Positions 1-13,299 of a stretch of 64,000 nucleotides of DNA are shown here, piece by piece. Where the stretch lies: positions 186,001-250,000 of the forward strand of contig MBPM02000058.1 of NCBI GenBank assembly GCA_001695595.3. Direction: 5' to 3'. Both the position numbers and the translations under genes were made by a program. The stretch is from Plasmopara viticola. Its lineage: Eukaryota; Oomycota; Peronosporomycetes; Peronosporales; Peronosporaceae. Positions within the stretch are counted from its first letter, which is position 1. Every line of letters begins with the position of its first letter. The notes under the pieces were generated by a model that had not been told where the DNA came from, did no database searches, and was given only the letters and a program-made list of their open reading frames with translations.

Positions 1-3000
1 TTGCCGTCGAATGACGATCCGGTTGCTCGCAGAGCACACACGTACCGCACGCATCGGTCACCTTCTATTCAGCGAGATCTAGACCTATGCCCCATGGTCG
101 ATTACACTCTGCCAACTCAGCAACTGATTGTAAGTGCTTTCCTCGAAAAGTTAGGCTTTGTTTGTGAACCTGCGGCCCATATCTTCAGGCCTGAAATTTC
201 GGGAAATGTTTTAATGGTGCTCCGCACTACCCGAGCCACACGCTTTTAAGCTCGTACATCGCACAATGTGTTCTTACCAGCAGCCAGTGCTCTCACTGCG
301 TCCCTTGCCGGTCTTTTATTAGATAGCTATTTCCAATTCTGTTAAATCTGTAATTTTTAAGCCTAAGAGAAAAAAACAATCTAGAAAAATTGAAACTTGG
401 TCCATTCTAGATCTGCGGTTAAAGTACAAGATTGTGTGGCTGTGGTCGCCCAAGGCTACTTCATTTTATATGGCCTTGTGGATTCAGCCTCTCCGAGCAC
501 ATAAGAAATGATAACCGGAGCACTCTAAAATGCCGGCTGTCAGTAATTCCCATACGATCAACCGCGCTACTTTGGTGGCTCAAGAAAGAGGATGATCAAT
601 GCTGGCACTACAAGCCGCACCGGTCCGTCTCGTAGCTTGCATCGACCTTTCTACGCAATGTATATAAGGCCGCATATAGCTTTGATCTGTGGCTGCACTT
701 TGCAATATCTTCGAATAATTTAATGTGTGAAGCAAAATATACCTTCGGTACAAATTTGCTCGGCTAAAGACTTGTCGTACTAAGATCAGTGGGCCGCAAG
801 ATCACGCTCATATAAACTTTTCTTCCACGGCGGTCATCAGGGACCATGAGTTAAGTCGTCGGCTCAACTGCATTTCCACTGCCAGAATCGATGGCGCTTA
901 GATTACAAGCAAAAACTGATCATGATGATAAGTGTCAACGACGTCAGGGCAATTTTGCCGAAGTCAGACCAAGAACTCATATAAATCTGGAGCTTAAATA
1001 TTACAAAATGCTGAGTTTGATCCTTGCGGTACTTTCGTGCGATTGAGGAGAATAGAATAGTAGGATCATGCGATTTTGTGAGTTCTCTGCTATGAGGATT
1101 TGTGTCTGACTGCTAGTAAAGGTGACCCAAATTCTGGCAAATAGTAGCGCTAGCAACGTCGACTGTCATTGTTTATATATACACTCAGGGCTGCAGATAC
1201 GAGATCTACGGGTGTTGTCCGACTGGCTCTCAATCTTGAAGGGTGTGGTTAAATTGATCCGCAAGAATTGTACTTTTTTGGACATTTCCTGGAGCGTCAT
1301 ACTATTTTTATTTTGCTTCCTTTTCCCCGCTTATCGGCCTCTGTTTGGAACACTCGACACACGAGTCATGAGGCTTTGCGCCTAAAACTAAATTTTGATT
1401 TTCTTGACGGGCCGGCCTTCTGTCGTTGTGCCTATGACGTCGACACCCTCATGTTATCCTAGTCCGGGTCATGCCTCGGCTTACGTAGATCCACATAGAG
1501 CACTGCGTGTGTTTGCATCCTATCATGCTAATCAAGCGTGTACACTAAGCCTCGATAGCCTTAAATGGCCAATTCTGGCAGTATCTACATTTTTAGGTAA
1601 GATCGGTTACTTTTGAAATGATATCAGATCTCAAATTTCAAAACTAGGTCCCGTCGCTGGCCATACTATTTTAGCCATTTGGTCCTTAAGACCCTCAGTC
1701 TCTTATACACAAAATCTTCGACTTGCTTACGCATTTCGGGAGTGCTGACATCAGCAAGTTGCTCCGCTATTTCTTCTTTATCCATCCTGGACCAGCGTTG
1801 TGGCGCATACGTATCACTTCTTCGATTACGCAATTTATTCGCTCAGTTTGGCCACCGGTATGTAAGTGCCCACTGTAAACAACTTTAGTTTGAAGCCAAG
1901 CATCCAAATAGCTGTTTTATAAATATCTGAAATAGGTGTGATGCATTGAGGCCAATAAGTGTGGGACTCCGTGACAGGGTTGAGATTTGCGCTGCTATTT
2001 TGACCTCGTCAACCGTCTCTGACACCGCAACTATTTAGCCAATGCGCTCATATGGACAACGAAGGCAACAAAATTAGTGCTGCCTGCCAAGTCCTTCGGC
2101 GGGCCGAACTTGATTTACATATTGATGGACTGTGAGTAACGCTATGGCGTTAGCAACCTTGTCAATGTTGTGGCAGCCTTCGGCAAGGATATCACCCGCT
2201 GACGAATTCTGAATGTGTGCACAAATGTCTCGACAAACGTAGACATCTTGAGCCTGCTTGCCAGCCAATCGACTAAGCTAATCGTCTAGCAGTTAAACTT
2301 GGTCTAATCGAGAGTGCAGTATTTGCACCTGACCGCTTAAGGTAGTGGATCACGTTGATCGATTATATAATACGTCAGCCCGGCTTTTATCGAGACTGCA
2401 AACTTCTTCAAGCCATCGAAATTATTGCTTCATTTTAGCCTTAAGCGGAGCTACGCACAAGTCATATCGCACATACGCTATAAACATCAGATCCGATACT
2501 GACGAGGGCACAATTGTAAACATGTTCCAAGCAACGCAACGATGCATCAGCCGAAGATTTTGGTTTTTCATTTCAACTTCATTCGAGGTTAACCTCCGCT
2601 GAACGAAATGCCACCTGATCATATACTGTATTAGTTGAAGAGACTGCGTAGTGACGCATGATCCGTATAGATCACAAATGGCTCAAAGTCTAGCAGCGAA
2701 TTTTAAATTTGACGAGAGTATGTATCATCACGAGTAGCTCATTGTCACAAACAGGATCAATACTCTTGGCGGCTTAAGGCTGCCGAGACCCAGAGATAAT
2801 CACCTAATCGTGCCTTTCAGCGAGATATGTGGTGCCGATGATGCGTCGTAGACATCCGTGCTTAATTCGGCAAAATCAGCTTCGGCGCCATTAATAGGCA
2901 TTGCTGACGCTGCAAACGCCATTAGTTGCTGTACTTAATTTGTGGCTTTTGAATAAGTTCAGATAGTGATCTAGCCAACTGTGTGTACTTCGCACTATAC

Positions 3001-4121
3001 TTGAACTTTTAATCGGACAAGCCATACCACTTATTAAGTCGTATTGAGAATCTGCCATCCCCCAATGCCCTCATTCTGAGCAAAAAATGTCCGTAGACCG
3101 TGCTTTTCAATAAAGTATCCGAAAATAGGGTTTTAATCTACCAAAGATGCATTCATCTTCTTATAGCACGAAGCTTATTTGTGCACACGCGCAATCAATT
3201 TTCTAAGGTGAACAGTGTATGTTTTTACGTCCGTCCTACTGTGATCTGCATGACAAGAGATATTTGAATTTGTCAAATGTAGATGTGTGTGCGCGCTTTG
3301 TGTGGCAAACAAATGCGTCACCACATTTCGAAGTCTTGGGAGATAATAAGCCACTCCCAATATACATGACTTGGATGCTGACTACGATTAATTGTATGTC
3401 TTTCTCTCGCATGGCGATTCTATAATACAGGTCGACAAAGTAGATTTTAGTGTGCATTGAATTTCCACCATGTTGTTTTGTGGTGCACCCCTGGTCACCA
3501 TTTTGGCACAGATTTTAGTTCTATAGAAATTGAAGTTTGTGCCAAAATCGTGACCGCATTTGTCGTATTGCAAGCGTGTACTATGCATCGCGTGCTGTTT
3601 GGCTTTCTGACAGAAAGTTTTGCCACTTTTCAAAGCATTTTAATCTTAAGCTTTGCAGAAAAATGCGTTTGTGTTGTCACACTATTCTTTTGGTAAAGAC
3701 TACAGCCGTTTCACTCAGTATCTGGCTTCTGGAACCAAGTCAATAGTTTGACATACACCCCTTTCGAGTAGTAAGGCCGAAAGCTAGTCTCGTGCAACCG
3801 CATATTTGCACCATTAAGCCAAAGGATGGTATGGAGCCGATGAATTATCTAGGCTCGAGGATCCACTTCGTGCATTTGATATCTTCTTTACGACCGTTTC
3901 AGTTAATAAGACAAAACTGATTTCTTCAGGTCGTATTATATTAACATTAGAAAAACCTCGTTTGTCTTGACGGCTTTGCAAACCTCTTCAGGCTCTGCCA
4001 TAGAATTCTCATGTAGCTGGATATCTTTTTTATTGTGTGTTCGACCGTACATATTTGCCTTGATAAAATCTTATAGCCAAGCGCTATAGTTGGTTACCGA
4101 TATGTCTATCTTAGACTCTCC
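1..4121. other. AT-rich desert, no supported gene
   Basis: No reading frame here is long enough or composed like a protein to be called a gene. All frames are under about 90 codons, overlap on both strands and show no recognisable domain. The stretch has the base composition of the other repeat-relic spacers in the window. The one clear structure is a 63-bp near-perfect palindrome at 3493-3555, listed separately. A minus-strand stretch at about 1690-1800 reads as a charged helix-like segment, but it is broken by stops and not recognisable; it may be mobile-element debris. Confidence 0.6.
3493..3555. repeat. 63-bp near-perfect palindrome
   Basis: The 18-nt outer arms at 3493-3510 and 3538-3555 are reverse complements with one mismatch. 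The inner 27 nt are also partly self-complementary around the centre TTCTATAGAA. It could fold as a hairpin or cruciform, or be the remains of a small inverted-repeat element. No target-site duplication was identified. Confidence 0.7.
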
Positions 4122-4833
4122 TCACCCAAAATAAGTTGCATAACGCTGCTCAATGAGCGTTAAGTTTTGCTGCTTTCGTCTTAACAAATTTGAATGTCTC
4201 AAAGTGCCGTGATCATGCTTCCGCGGTAAACTTTGGCACACACACATCCACAATGGCGTCCAGCAAAATCTCTGATCATACGGATCCCAGATCTGCAAAA
4301 GTAGGGCCGCTCTACATGCAGTGTACCTAAGATCCTCGACCTCAGCTCTTGTGATTCCGCGGAAAAATATTGAATGCTGCGCACGATAAACATTGCTTAG
4401 TTGGCTACGAGAATAAGCGTAGGCCAGATTAGCAAAATTAATCTCTTCTGTCGCTCGTATCACATCAGCAAGTCTGATTCGCGTAGCGCATGCGCGAAAT
4501 GACATTTCATAGCTCTGATACAAACATTTAGCGAAAATTTAAAAAAATGTCCAAAGTATCGTCGGTGTGACTAAGTTGGGTCCTTAACAAATCTCGTGGA
4601 AGCCCTTCACGGTATAACCCCACGAAGTGATGTGACCTTCCGCAGGGATTGGTTTTACTGATAAAGTCTTGATGTATAGGATGCACTATGATGCTCATAA
4701 TACGTCGAGTAACAACCATTTCAATCGAGAATAGACATATGGCTTGTTGAGCACTAATCAGTGGCCCACGATGTAAAAAGTGTCTACTCGTGAGTGTGCA
4801 AATGCGATACGTGCCACCAAAGTGATCCAGCAA
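4122..4833 (-). pseudogene. Ty3/gypsy-type gag relic
   Basis: The minus strand holds two adjacent frames (4833 to 4528, then 4523 to 4122) that read as one capsid-like protein once a frameshift and stop near 4525 are allowed for. The first ends in a segment of the type GLPRDLLRTQLSHTDDTL, which resembles the C-terminal capsid region of oomycete LTR-retrotransposon gag. The second begins in the frame that continues it (YQSYEMSFR). No nucleocapsid zinc knuckle and no protease were found downstream, and flanking LTRs were not identified. The identification rests on motif resemblance only. The element is dead. Confidence 0.5.
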
Positions 4834-7800
4834 ATGTAGTTACAGCTTGGTTACGCCGTTACTTTACTGGTAGTTCACTTATATTTATCTAAGATAAGCT
4901 TTCGGAAAGAGTTTACAGACAGCATGAGTATTTTGATTTCTAGTGAAATTACCTCAGCAGCTGCTGTGCTAGATGGATGACGCAAGGTCGCAAAGCTCAT
5001 ACTCTCAGACCGAAATTTATTTTTGGTTTTAAAAAAGTGTCGGTACTTGGTACTAGACTTGAAGCATCGAAAGCGGATCATCCTCAGACCGAAAAATATA
5101 CGGAACCAGTAATGAAAGCTCCCGAGAATACAATGTGCTGGATGTCTGCAATTGTGAGAAGTTACCAATTCAACACAATTGTCAAAACAATGAAAATAAT
5201 GTTTTCACAACTGTCATGGTTTCACGTTAATGTGTGCGCCAGCACCTTCTCACTACCACATTAAACTTTGAGGTCTATAACTTATAATTTACCGACTCCT
5301 CGCAGACATCTATCATTTCACAATGAGTAACAAAGTGGAAGGGTTAATGTTACTGGGCACGTGCGCAATAAATTATTCTGAAAGCTTAGACTAAAAAGTG
5401 GCATGTCTTACCCGAAAAAAAGATGCAATACTTGAAAGCCAAAATTTAAAATTTGACATTGATGTAAGCGAAAACTCAATTAACAAATCCACTTAGTGCC
5501 ATCTCGGAGACCTGACGGCGTTCACAGCTCTCCCATCCATTCATGAAAGAAACTCAGCGCGCATCTTTATACGATGCAAACGCATCTGGTGCTTTACAAG
5601 AGCTTTCACCGGTTGATTAATGGATTGTTCCAGCTAAAGTTAGGAGGGTTGGAGCCAAACTATACGCAAACTCAGCCACGGAAGACCGAAGCAATTTTTA
5701 TTTTACTTAATCAGTCGCTAGCTGACTTGCTTGCGGATAGATTGCGACTATACGGCATATAATGTACATCTTGGCTAATAAGGTCGAGGTCGTCAGTATT
5801 ACACTTCTATGACCCTCGAGGTAAAGCCGACAAGCGCCGATTAGAGCGACATCAAAGCTAATAGCACTCAGAGGTTGACATAACACTGGGATATCTTCCT
5901 TCTCCCGCTCTCTTCAGTGAAGAGTTTGAGCGCCACTGTCACGTAAAAATTAATCTTGTCTGACGTCACTGCCCGGTTTGAAGCCAACGTCTTGTGATGT
6001 AAAGAGGGTTCTCTCACTCCGAAGTTAGTTGAAGCTACAACTTTTTGTCGAGACTGTTTGTACATTGTGGACGCTTCAAACATACATCAGGAATCGCTTC
6101 ATTGCATTTGCTGAAATGTATTAAAGTACTATAAGAGAAGGCAACTTTAAGTTTTTTTGCTCTCAACGCTTTAAACGATTTTCATCGGCCGCGAAAGTCT
6201 CATTCGACGTAGAATGTATTCGTATGGTTGGCATTGCCGGCAAGCCCTGGTTCTTGAGCTGCTAATTGAGATCAATAAAATATCTTTCCGACTAAGCATC
6301 ATGCTTCCGAGAGCCACCAGTAATCCAAGCAAAGCATTCAAAAAAAAGGCATTCAATTGACTTGATGCATTTATAAGCTGGTGCAGATTAAACTCACAAA
6401 TTTTACTGGCTTATCATCGTCAATAGTCTGTTGCGTCATGCATCCTTGTCCGCACACAAATTAAAGATAAGACGAGTCTCAGCGCACTTTGATATAATTA
6501 CTTTTGGGCTTCATCAAGGCCATTTGCGATATATTTAGTCTCGTTGTAAACCGATTTAAAATGCGAGGACGTAAGCCAAGTAAAAATATTTTTGCTCACT
6601 GCAGTGAGGGGCTTGGCTCAAATCATTTTCTTGATGAATGGGATGGAATAAAGAGAATTTGGCTGACTCAATCGACGAGTAAATGAAAAAAATTATCAAC
6701 CCAATTAGTCCGTGGCATGTTCGGCATTACAATTGGCCTTTTGTTATGCAAGTATAGGAATAACGGTCAGGATAACTTGATTTGTCCTGATTGAGAGGGT
6801 GCACTCAACTAATTATAGGCGAAGTCCTTAATGTAGTCTTTCGTGACAAACGAAATGAATGTTATGTTCAAATCGCACCGATTATTTATGATTTAATCGC
6901 ACGACAAAGTAAAATTGTCGATGCAGCTCCGCTTTGTCTGATAAATCAGCCGCAATAAATTGCTTGATCAGTAAGTTGCAAATAAGAAAGTGTGCGCTTT
7001 CACCAAACATGTCATTAGTCATCAAACCTTTCAAGTGCTTACTATATTTGTAAGGCTCAAAGAAGGGGGTGCAAGCCGGCTACAGCATTGCGCAGATAAA
7101 CAAAATTTTGAAGCTTTACAAGGAGCAGTATATACATGGTAAAAAAAATTTCTTCTCACATAGCTGCGCATCTGAAAAGTGGAGATAAGCTTGCTGGACA
7201 GCGGATCATCATCAATTACCTTCCTCTGCTTAATTAAGTAGTCAGGCCATAAAATACAAAGATGTATACCAAAGGCATAAAGACCATGCATCGCACACTG
7301 CAACCGATCACGTACCTGGCGCGCTATTTAAATTTTTCACATGGTATTATTCACCCGCCATGACAGACCCAGAAGCACAACCACGTCAAGAGCCATTACA
7401 CGGAGAGGAACTCCTCCAAGAATCATCAATCCTGGGCGCAGTGTGACTTTATAATCTATTTAAGAGCCCCTCTACCAGCTACGAGCGCAATGCCACGTGA
7501 CCTTTGGGAAATGTAGCGTGCGTGGAGTCGGAAATTGACACCGTGAATTATAGGTACGAGCTACAGACTCCCGAGAAGAGCTCGAACTCCGTCTGAAAAA
7601 GCATTCACCCACTTTGTCTTCTGACGTCGATGTTGGCAAGTCGCGATTGACCATAAATTTGGGTCCTATCATCAAAGGGTGATCAACACGAGCGCATGCT
7701 ATAAGTAATCAAACCGTCATCAGATATCAAAGCGCAGACAGCTAATGTGCCGTGTAATACTTCGACCACATGAGCTTGGCTCGTGTCTTTAGAGGATGAC

Positions 7801-9088
7801 CAATACACTAGGTGTGGACACGAAGCAGTTAAGCGACCAACTGTTTATGTGACGGAATGTAACTTTGCATCGATCTGATATTAACACGCTTCTGGAAATT
7901 GACACAAGTCACCGACAATAATGTAGGTCTATGGTACGTATGGACTCAGGAAGAATTGTTACATGCACCCAATGTTGTCACGTCATTACGACATTGAGCG
8001 ACACAAATCGAATAGATTATCGAACAGAGAAATTCGACCAGAGATAAAAAAAAATGTTGAATCTTAATTCCCTTTCAAATAAGCAGGTATATACATAAAG
8101 AATTACTTTCAAAACTAATACTAGGTATCGGAGTGTGAGAAGTCAGAGCCGGTTCCTTTAACGCAAAGAGATGCGGCAGCTCCACTATCTTTCAAGTGAC
8201 GATCCTTTGTTTTCTGTCGCTGCTGCCGGGACCGCATGCCTACTTGGTCACCGCTAATGATCCGGCCACCTTCTCGATTGAAAGCCGACAAAGCTGATGA
8301 GACCATCGAGCTCTATCCTGTTCACCATCAGGCTTCGATCCTAACGGGCACCTTCCGGATATTCATACCGGTGAGGCTCCGAAGATCAAGCAACAAAGCT
8401 CAAAAAGAATGATTTGTAACGATGGCAAACACTAGAGGGATGAAAAACATAGAATTACTCTATGTATTCAATAGGGTCAATCCCTTACCATTTTTCCCCA
8501 TATGATCCTTTGGCGCGGTGTCCGGGTTTATGCGAGCTTTCTCTTCGGATGGGGCGCAGACTGCCGGACGCGCTGAATACACAGGCAGCCGTCCCAGAAC
8601 CAGGCGAAGGTACGCTGGATCCGGATGCTAGAGGACGCAGCTCAAGAAATACCAAGCTTGTCAAAAGTGAGGCACAGGGCGTCCGCTTTTGCCCAATGGA
8701 AAAAACAAGAGCGTTCACCGGAAGATTTGTATATATACGTTTAGATCTTCCTGCGCACTTGGTTTAAATCAAGAGTATGACTCCGTCACACAAACATATG
8801 TCGCGTCAGTTGACTATGTAATGCTGGCCCATCTTCGTGTCGTACTAAGTCGGCCAAAACCGGGCCAGTCGCACTTTAATACGGCATATAGCAAGGGCAC
8901 TGCGAGGTGCTCGACGCGTGGCCCGTTGCCCATACTTTATTGCCTTGGCCTTTTGTGTTGCCGGCATTGTACATTTATTGTCAAGTTCTTTTCGACAATG
9001 TACTGAGATACCAAGATCGCAGCCATTACTAGTGCCAATGGCCAGCATATGATTCAACACTCGCGCGTACAGTAGCAGGGCATGGCGC

Positions 9089-9104
9089 GTCCTACATGTA
9101 GGAC
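9089..9104. repeat. 16-bp perfect palindrome
   Basis: A perfect dyad (GTCCTACATGTAGGAC) containing the octamer TACATGTA. The same octamer recurs at 12080-12087 and 12309-12316. It might be a protein-binding dyad. No function can be assigned. Confidence 0.5.
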
Positions 9105-9109
9105 ACAAA

Positions 9110-9175
9110 CGCGACCGGGTGGCATAGTGGTCGGTTAGGCACGGCAGTAGTCGGGACCGGTCGGCAACCCTAAGA
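9110..9175 (+). other. tRNA-like pol III promoter patch, possible SINE head
   Basis: Positions 9120-9130 read TGGCATAGTGG, a full match to the tRNA A-box consensus TRGCNNAGYNGG. About 39 nt downstream, 9159-9169 (GGTCGGCAACC) is a weak match to the B box GGTTCGANTCC. No acceptor or anticodon stem closes, so this is not a functional tRNA gene. A tRNA-derived SINE remnant is the likeliest reading. Such elements are known from Phytophthora, but one copy is not proof. Confidence 0.3.
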
Positions 9176-9731
9176 CCAAAATCAAGCGCAAGGACTTGTC
9201 TGAAAATCTCGCTATTCTCGGCATCTTATTTGCACGTGCGCGTATTCTTCTCGACTCCTCGCCTCGTTTCCTCGCTGTGGGAAAGAGTACAAAGGGCACT
9301 GAAGTCGAACGTCAAGTCCTCCTTCCTCTAGGAACACGAGCAAATACTTAACTTGAGCCATTTGTACTTATAATTTTGCTTTTAAACATGCGCATCAAGG
9401 TGAAGGATGATTATACCACTACTATACTGATTGATATGCATATGCTTCCGGTGACGGGTGAAGACGCAACGACAGCACTCTATTGTTCCTCACACACCCT
9501 TTTGTCCGCACGAGGGCAGCCGTGACTTCCACGATCACGGCGCTGTTGCGCAAGCACCTCTTGTTGAAGTAGTTTATACTGCTCGGCACCCTCCCCTACG
9601 CATGGGAATGGTCTCTTCTCTCTCTCGCAATGCAGTCCTTCCGTTCGTTCTACACTAGACCCGCACGCGTTCCCAACGCACTCGCTGCCGAGAACTCCCT
9701 ATCTAGCTCGTGGTGCTAGTCCGCGCGACGG

Positions 9732-10178
9732 CTACGCGGTCAGAAAATCCGGCAGCTGAAAGTCCTCGCCGGCGTCGTTCTCTGGATTTCGGTCCCGCGT
9801 ACTCACTTGAATGTAGTCGGCCGTGACGGTCTCGTAGCTGCTTAATCGCAGAGTGAGCTCACAGAAACAACAGTCACATCCGGGCTCGTGCGTCTCGGCG
9901 TCTTCGGCCGACGCAATCTCTTTTGTGTTGTCAAATACACGCTCCATGAGCTTTGCGCGCCAGTCTTGATAGATTTTGAGACGCAACTGATGTGCCACCA
10001 CGCGCGCTTCCGGACTCATGCTCAGGGCTTGTTCAGACACTTGCGTGGAAAAGTTATCCATAATATTAAGGTACCGCTCGTGGAGATTCTGCAAGCTTGA
10101 TAGCAGCTGGTCCTCTTCCGGAGATAACGACTCTTTCATCCCGACGAGGAAGTCGCGGACGTTTTTAGCAATTTCCAT
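9732..10178 (-). CDS. Hypothetical protein, 148 aa, helical with Cys cluster
   Basis: A single-exon frame starting at the ATG at 10178. The longer in-frame extension to 10211 only translates a CT/GA simple repeat that looks like 5' leader, so the shorter start is preferred. The first 75 residues are helical and acidic with leucine spacing (FLVGMKESLSPEEDQLL and following). Residues about 100-110 carry a tight cysteine group (GCDCCFCEL) that could bind metal or form disulfides. There is no signal peptide or membrane segment. I do not recognise the family. Support for a real gene comes from its length, its composition and its position in a GC-richer patch behind a pyrimidine-rich leader. Confidence 0.65.
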   Translation of the reverse strand: MEIAKNVRDFLVGMKESLSPEEDQLLSSLQNLHERYLNIMDNFSTQVSEQALSMSPEARVVAHQLRLKIYQDWRAKLMERVFDNTKEIASAEDAETHEPGCDCCFCELTLRLSSYETVTADYIQVSTRDRNPENDAGEDFQLPDFLTA

Positions 10179-12526
10179 GATTACTCGGCTCTCTCTCTCT
10201 CTCCCTGTCACTCGTGCTCAGTTTGCACGCCCGCGATGAGACTGATTTTGCTGCAGCACGGGTTAATGCTTGCTCGCTTCCCTGACCGGACTAGCAGCAG
10301 TCGTCCCGAGCGGAAAGTTGCGAGGCGGCTAGAGGGCTCAGTTGCTTAAGTGTGTTGTGGCCAGCAAGATGGCGAATGGTACTGGCCCGGCGCTGGGCTG
10401 TGGTGTACGCGAGGCTTGCATGTGTCATGGAGTGTACCACTCCAATTTACTCCCTTCTACATTTAAGGATGCGTCAGGCAACGACAACAACGTCAAGCAG
10501 TTTTCAGCTTTAAAAGATTAAGTATAACGCAAAATCTAGCAGATAAGCTGAGCTTTAAGCGCAAGATCAAGTAAACTTTTAGCTCAGATGGCAATATCCA
10601 GGCCAATGTCCGTGCCTGTACAATATGACCGAGAAGAAACCGTCGCGAAGTGATTGTCACCCGCGCGGCTGCCTTGTCGGGGTGTCTTTGAAACAGTAAC
10701 GCGTGGAGTTAGGCGGGCAGGTTACGGGCAAGTAGCAAGGCCGCACGAAACAATCTAGTATTGTAATATACGGGGCATTTGCTCGACATACGGGGCTCTT
10801 GTCTGATCTCCTCGCCGAGGGCGAACACCGAGACAAGAAGTTGCTTTCTTCGTCACTCTATCGCCCGTCTAACTTTGTAACTCTTTCGGCAGAGCCACGG
10901 TTCGGGCATTTAGCATCGCCGGCGCTGTTAATTAAAGCGTCTCCCCTGCTCGTCTGCCGCAACAAACAAGCGCCGAATTGTGCAATCGCCACACAAGTTT
11001 CGTCAGCAATACCTTCCAGCTGCGTAGGCTCGGGAAAAAAGCCCTCACAGAAATACCTCTAAGCCAGCACTAAACCGGCGATCATTGATAGTGGCGACAG
11101 CAGTAATCGAAGCAGGGACAGATACAGTGTGTACAAGATCAGGCCGCGGTTGAAGCACGTTCACGTGCGCTTCTGACCGTAAAGCAGCGCCTTTGCCTCG
11201 GCAATGCACTAGGGCGAGTGCAGCTTTGCATGCAAGGGAGGAAAGTGCATAATCCAGGCGTTTTGGGGAGGCACGGGAGTGGAAAGCATGAGAAAGACAT
11301 ATCACATTCTTACCGGTTAAAGTTGGAAGATTAGAGTAACATCACCCACCACTTCTTGCCCCCGCCTCCCTCCCCACTTGAAAATCCATATCTTCTTTCG
11401 ATGCTTTTCTGATACTTCGTCTTGGGAAAGCGCTCGTCTCTGCTAGGTAAATCCGACACCGTAGCAACAGTACTGTAAGGTTTTTGCCATTATGCATTCT
11501 TTCTTCGTATACACGCGTATACATACACTCGCAAAGAGATATATTCGGTTCTCAAGATTTCTTTTATTGCGACAAGTCGAGACGCCAACCAAGGTGCTTG
11601 TCTTGTTCAAAGTGACTTTAGAACTACGCTGCAGAAAAACTCGAGCGGTACTGAAATATGATAAGTTCTAGCTGCGTTATCTTGCGCTGATACGGTGCAG
11701 TCATTGTCGAGCAGCTGCTAGCTCTGAGCATGCCACTGGTCCAAGCAGACTGGGCTTCCGGGTACGCGAGTGCGGATAGTGACAAGAAACCTGCGAGGAT
11801 GATATCGCGGCAGAGCATTGTGAATTGCAGGTGACAGACACTGCTGACGTGCGTCACGACAAATAACACTGCGCCGATACCTTGGCGCAATGCAACTGGA
11901 CTGTGAGCATCCAGTCTTGCACCAATGTAGCCGCCACGCTCCGACTCCCAAGCAGGTCGAAGAGAGGCTAGTGTCCCGGCACATGCATCGTTGATTCGCT
12001 AAATTACCCATTCCATGTTGCAAAAGACAATTCGGCGGTAGACATTCCTGCCTGTTTGACCAGCACTGGTTTTGTCAGCTACATGTACAGTGCTGTTCTC
12101 CTGCATCACATTGTACAGTAGATTTCACTCCAGTCCATTAATCTTCACTGCTGCAAGCGTCAGGATTAAAACCGCTGCTGTTTTGCCAGGTTGGGGCCGC
12201 TACCTCCACGCTCGGTGATGAAAAGAAGTCGCATGTAAGGCCAATCATGGCAAAAGCTTTGCTGAGGCCGCAAGAAATGGGGTTTGCCCACGTTTTGCGT
12301 ATTCCTTGTACATGTACGACGACATTGGGAGTGCATGCGATCAGCCCCTTGAGAGCGGGACTCGCGTATACTGTACGTAGGAAGGACTATCCTCTACCGT
12401 ACAGTCTATCCGAGCGCCTTACTCTGTTTAGTACTGCACTAATCATAAAGACCGTTTTGTCACAATGTCGTTTTGATTGTACAGTACAATCTTGCTTTGT
12501 CATATAAGAACACGACTACATTGCTT
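10179..12526. other. GC-moderate intergenic region
   Basis: A (CT)n tract at about 10189-10203 lies directly upstream of the small gene's ATG and is probably in its leader or promoter. The rest has no recognisable coding region. A minus frame at 11624-11890 contains a hydrophobic run resembling a signal sequence, but it lacks a recognisable mature domain. Around 12.08-12.5 kb GTAC-containing dyads are frequent, including a bulged hairpin at 12370-12405. Confidence 0.45.
12370..12405. other. Imperfect hairpin with ACTGTACG arms
   Basis: The left arm 12370-12382 and right arm 12390-12405 pair with small bulges around a short loop. TGTACAG or GTAC dyads recur nearby (12083-12090, 12308-12317, 12480-12489). 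It might be a structured RNA or a binding-site cluster. No known element was recognised. Confidence 0.3.
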
Positions 12527-12562
12527 GAGTATCGAGCCTAATATGAGTATCGAGCCTAATAT
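12527..12562. repeat. 18-bp exact tandem duplication
   Basis: Two identical head-to-tail copies of an 18-nt unit beginning GAGTATCGAGCC. This is a local duplication in a non-coding region. Confidence 0.85.
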
Positions 12563-13299
12563 GCCAGATATCATTTTAAAAATTAACCAATCGTCATTGA
12601 GCATGGAAGGATAGTATGCGCTAATTGACAGAATTTTAAGGCTATGACGCAAGTGTTCTATTAGAAAAAAATATAAAGCACTGACATTTTTGTTGCGGTG
12701 TAAGGCAGCTCTTATGAACGTCAGTAGTGGCACGACTGCTACGCTTGTGCTCGGTGTGTTGCCTCGCGCGAACTTTTAACTACTTCTGTAGATCTTACTA
12801 CTGTGTAAGTGTGCGTTATGTATTGTTGCTTTTGCAACCTTAATTACCTTATTAATCCAGGCAGTTAGCGTAATTAGGGTCTCATCGGAACACTTTGTGT
12901 TTTGAATATAGTATAACTGTGGATTACATCATTCTCGTATAGCGACTCAATTCGCTGTTGCTTAGATGAAAGACAAGGCCACCTTTGTTGGATGAATGAC
13001 CTACTAGCTTTCAATAGAGAAGCTTGGTCTTATGTAACGGTCCGTCACGTCGACGAGTAGAGAAATGAGTTTCACCCATCACTCTGCCGACTTTTCTACG
13101 AAAATTTGGTTTGGTCATACAATACTAATTAATGAGACAGTAAGAAATGCTCCCTATCGGCCAGATGAAGAAAAAAGAATGATAGCTTTAAGGATGGTTG
13201 CAGAAGACCATTCTTAGGTTGTAGCAAAGGCTTCCAAAAGCGGCTTGAAACTGCGAGATCGTGGCGACAATCAGGACGAACAAGGTCACAGTTGCTTAA

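Larger units (their letters stand above)
4834..9731. other. Long intergenic stretch without supported gene
   Basis: Only short overlapping frames are present. The composition becomes more GC-rich from about 8.3 kb onward, approaching the gene at 9732. Two small structures are listed separately: a 16-bp perfect palindrome at 9089-9104 and a tRNA-promoter-like patch at 9110-9175. Frames such as 8462-8767 (+) and 8121-8306 (-) have no recognisable domain and are not called. Confidence 0.55.

Noticed and set aside
11624..12023. Overlapping minus frames, one with a hydrophobic signal-like run
   Set aside because: No recognisable mature domain, two competing frames, and no splice pair that extends them convincingly.
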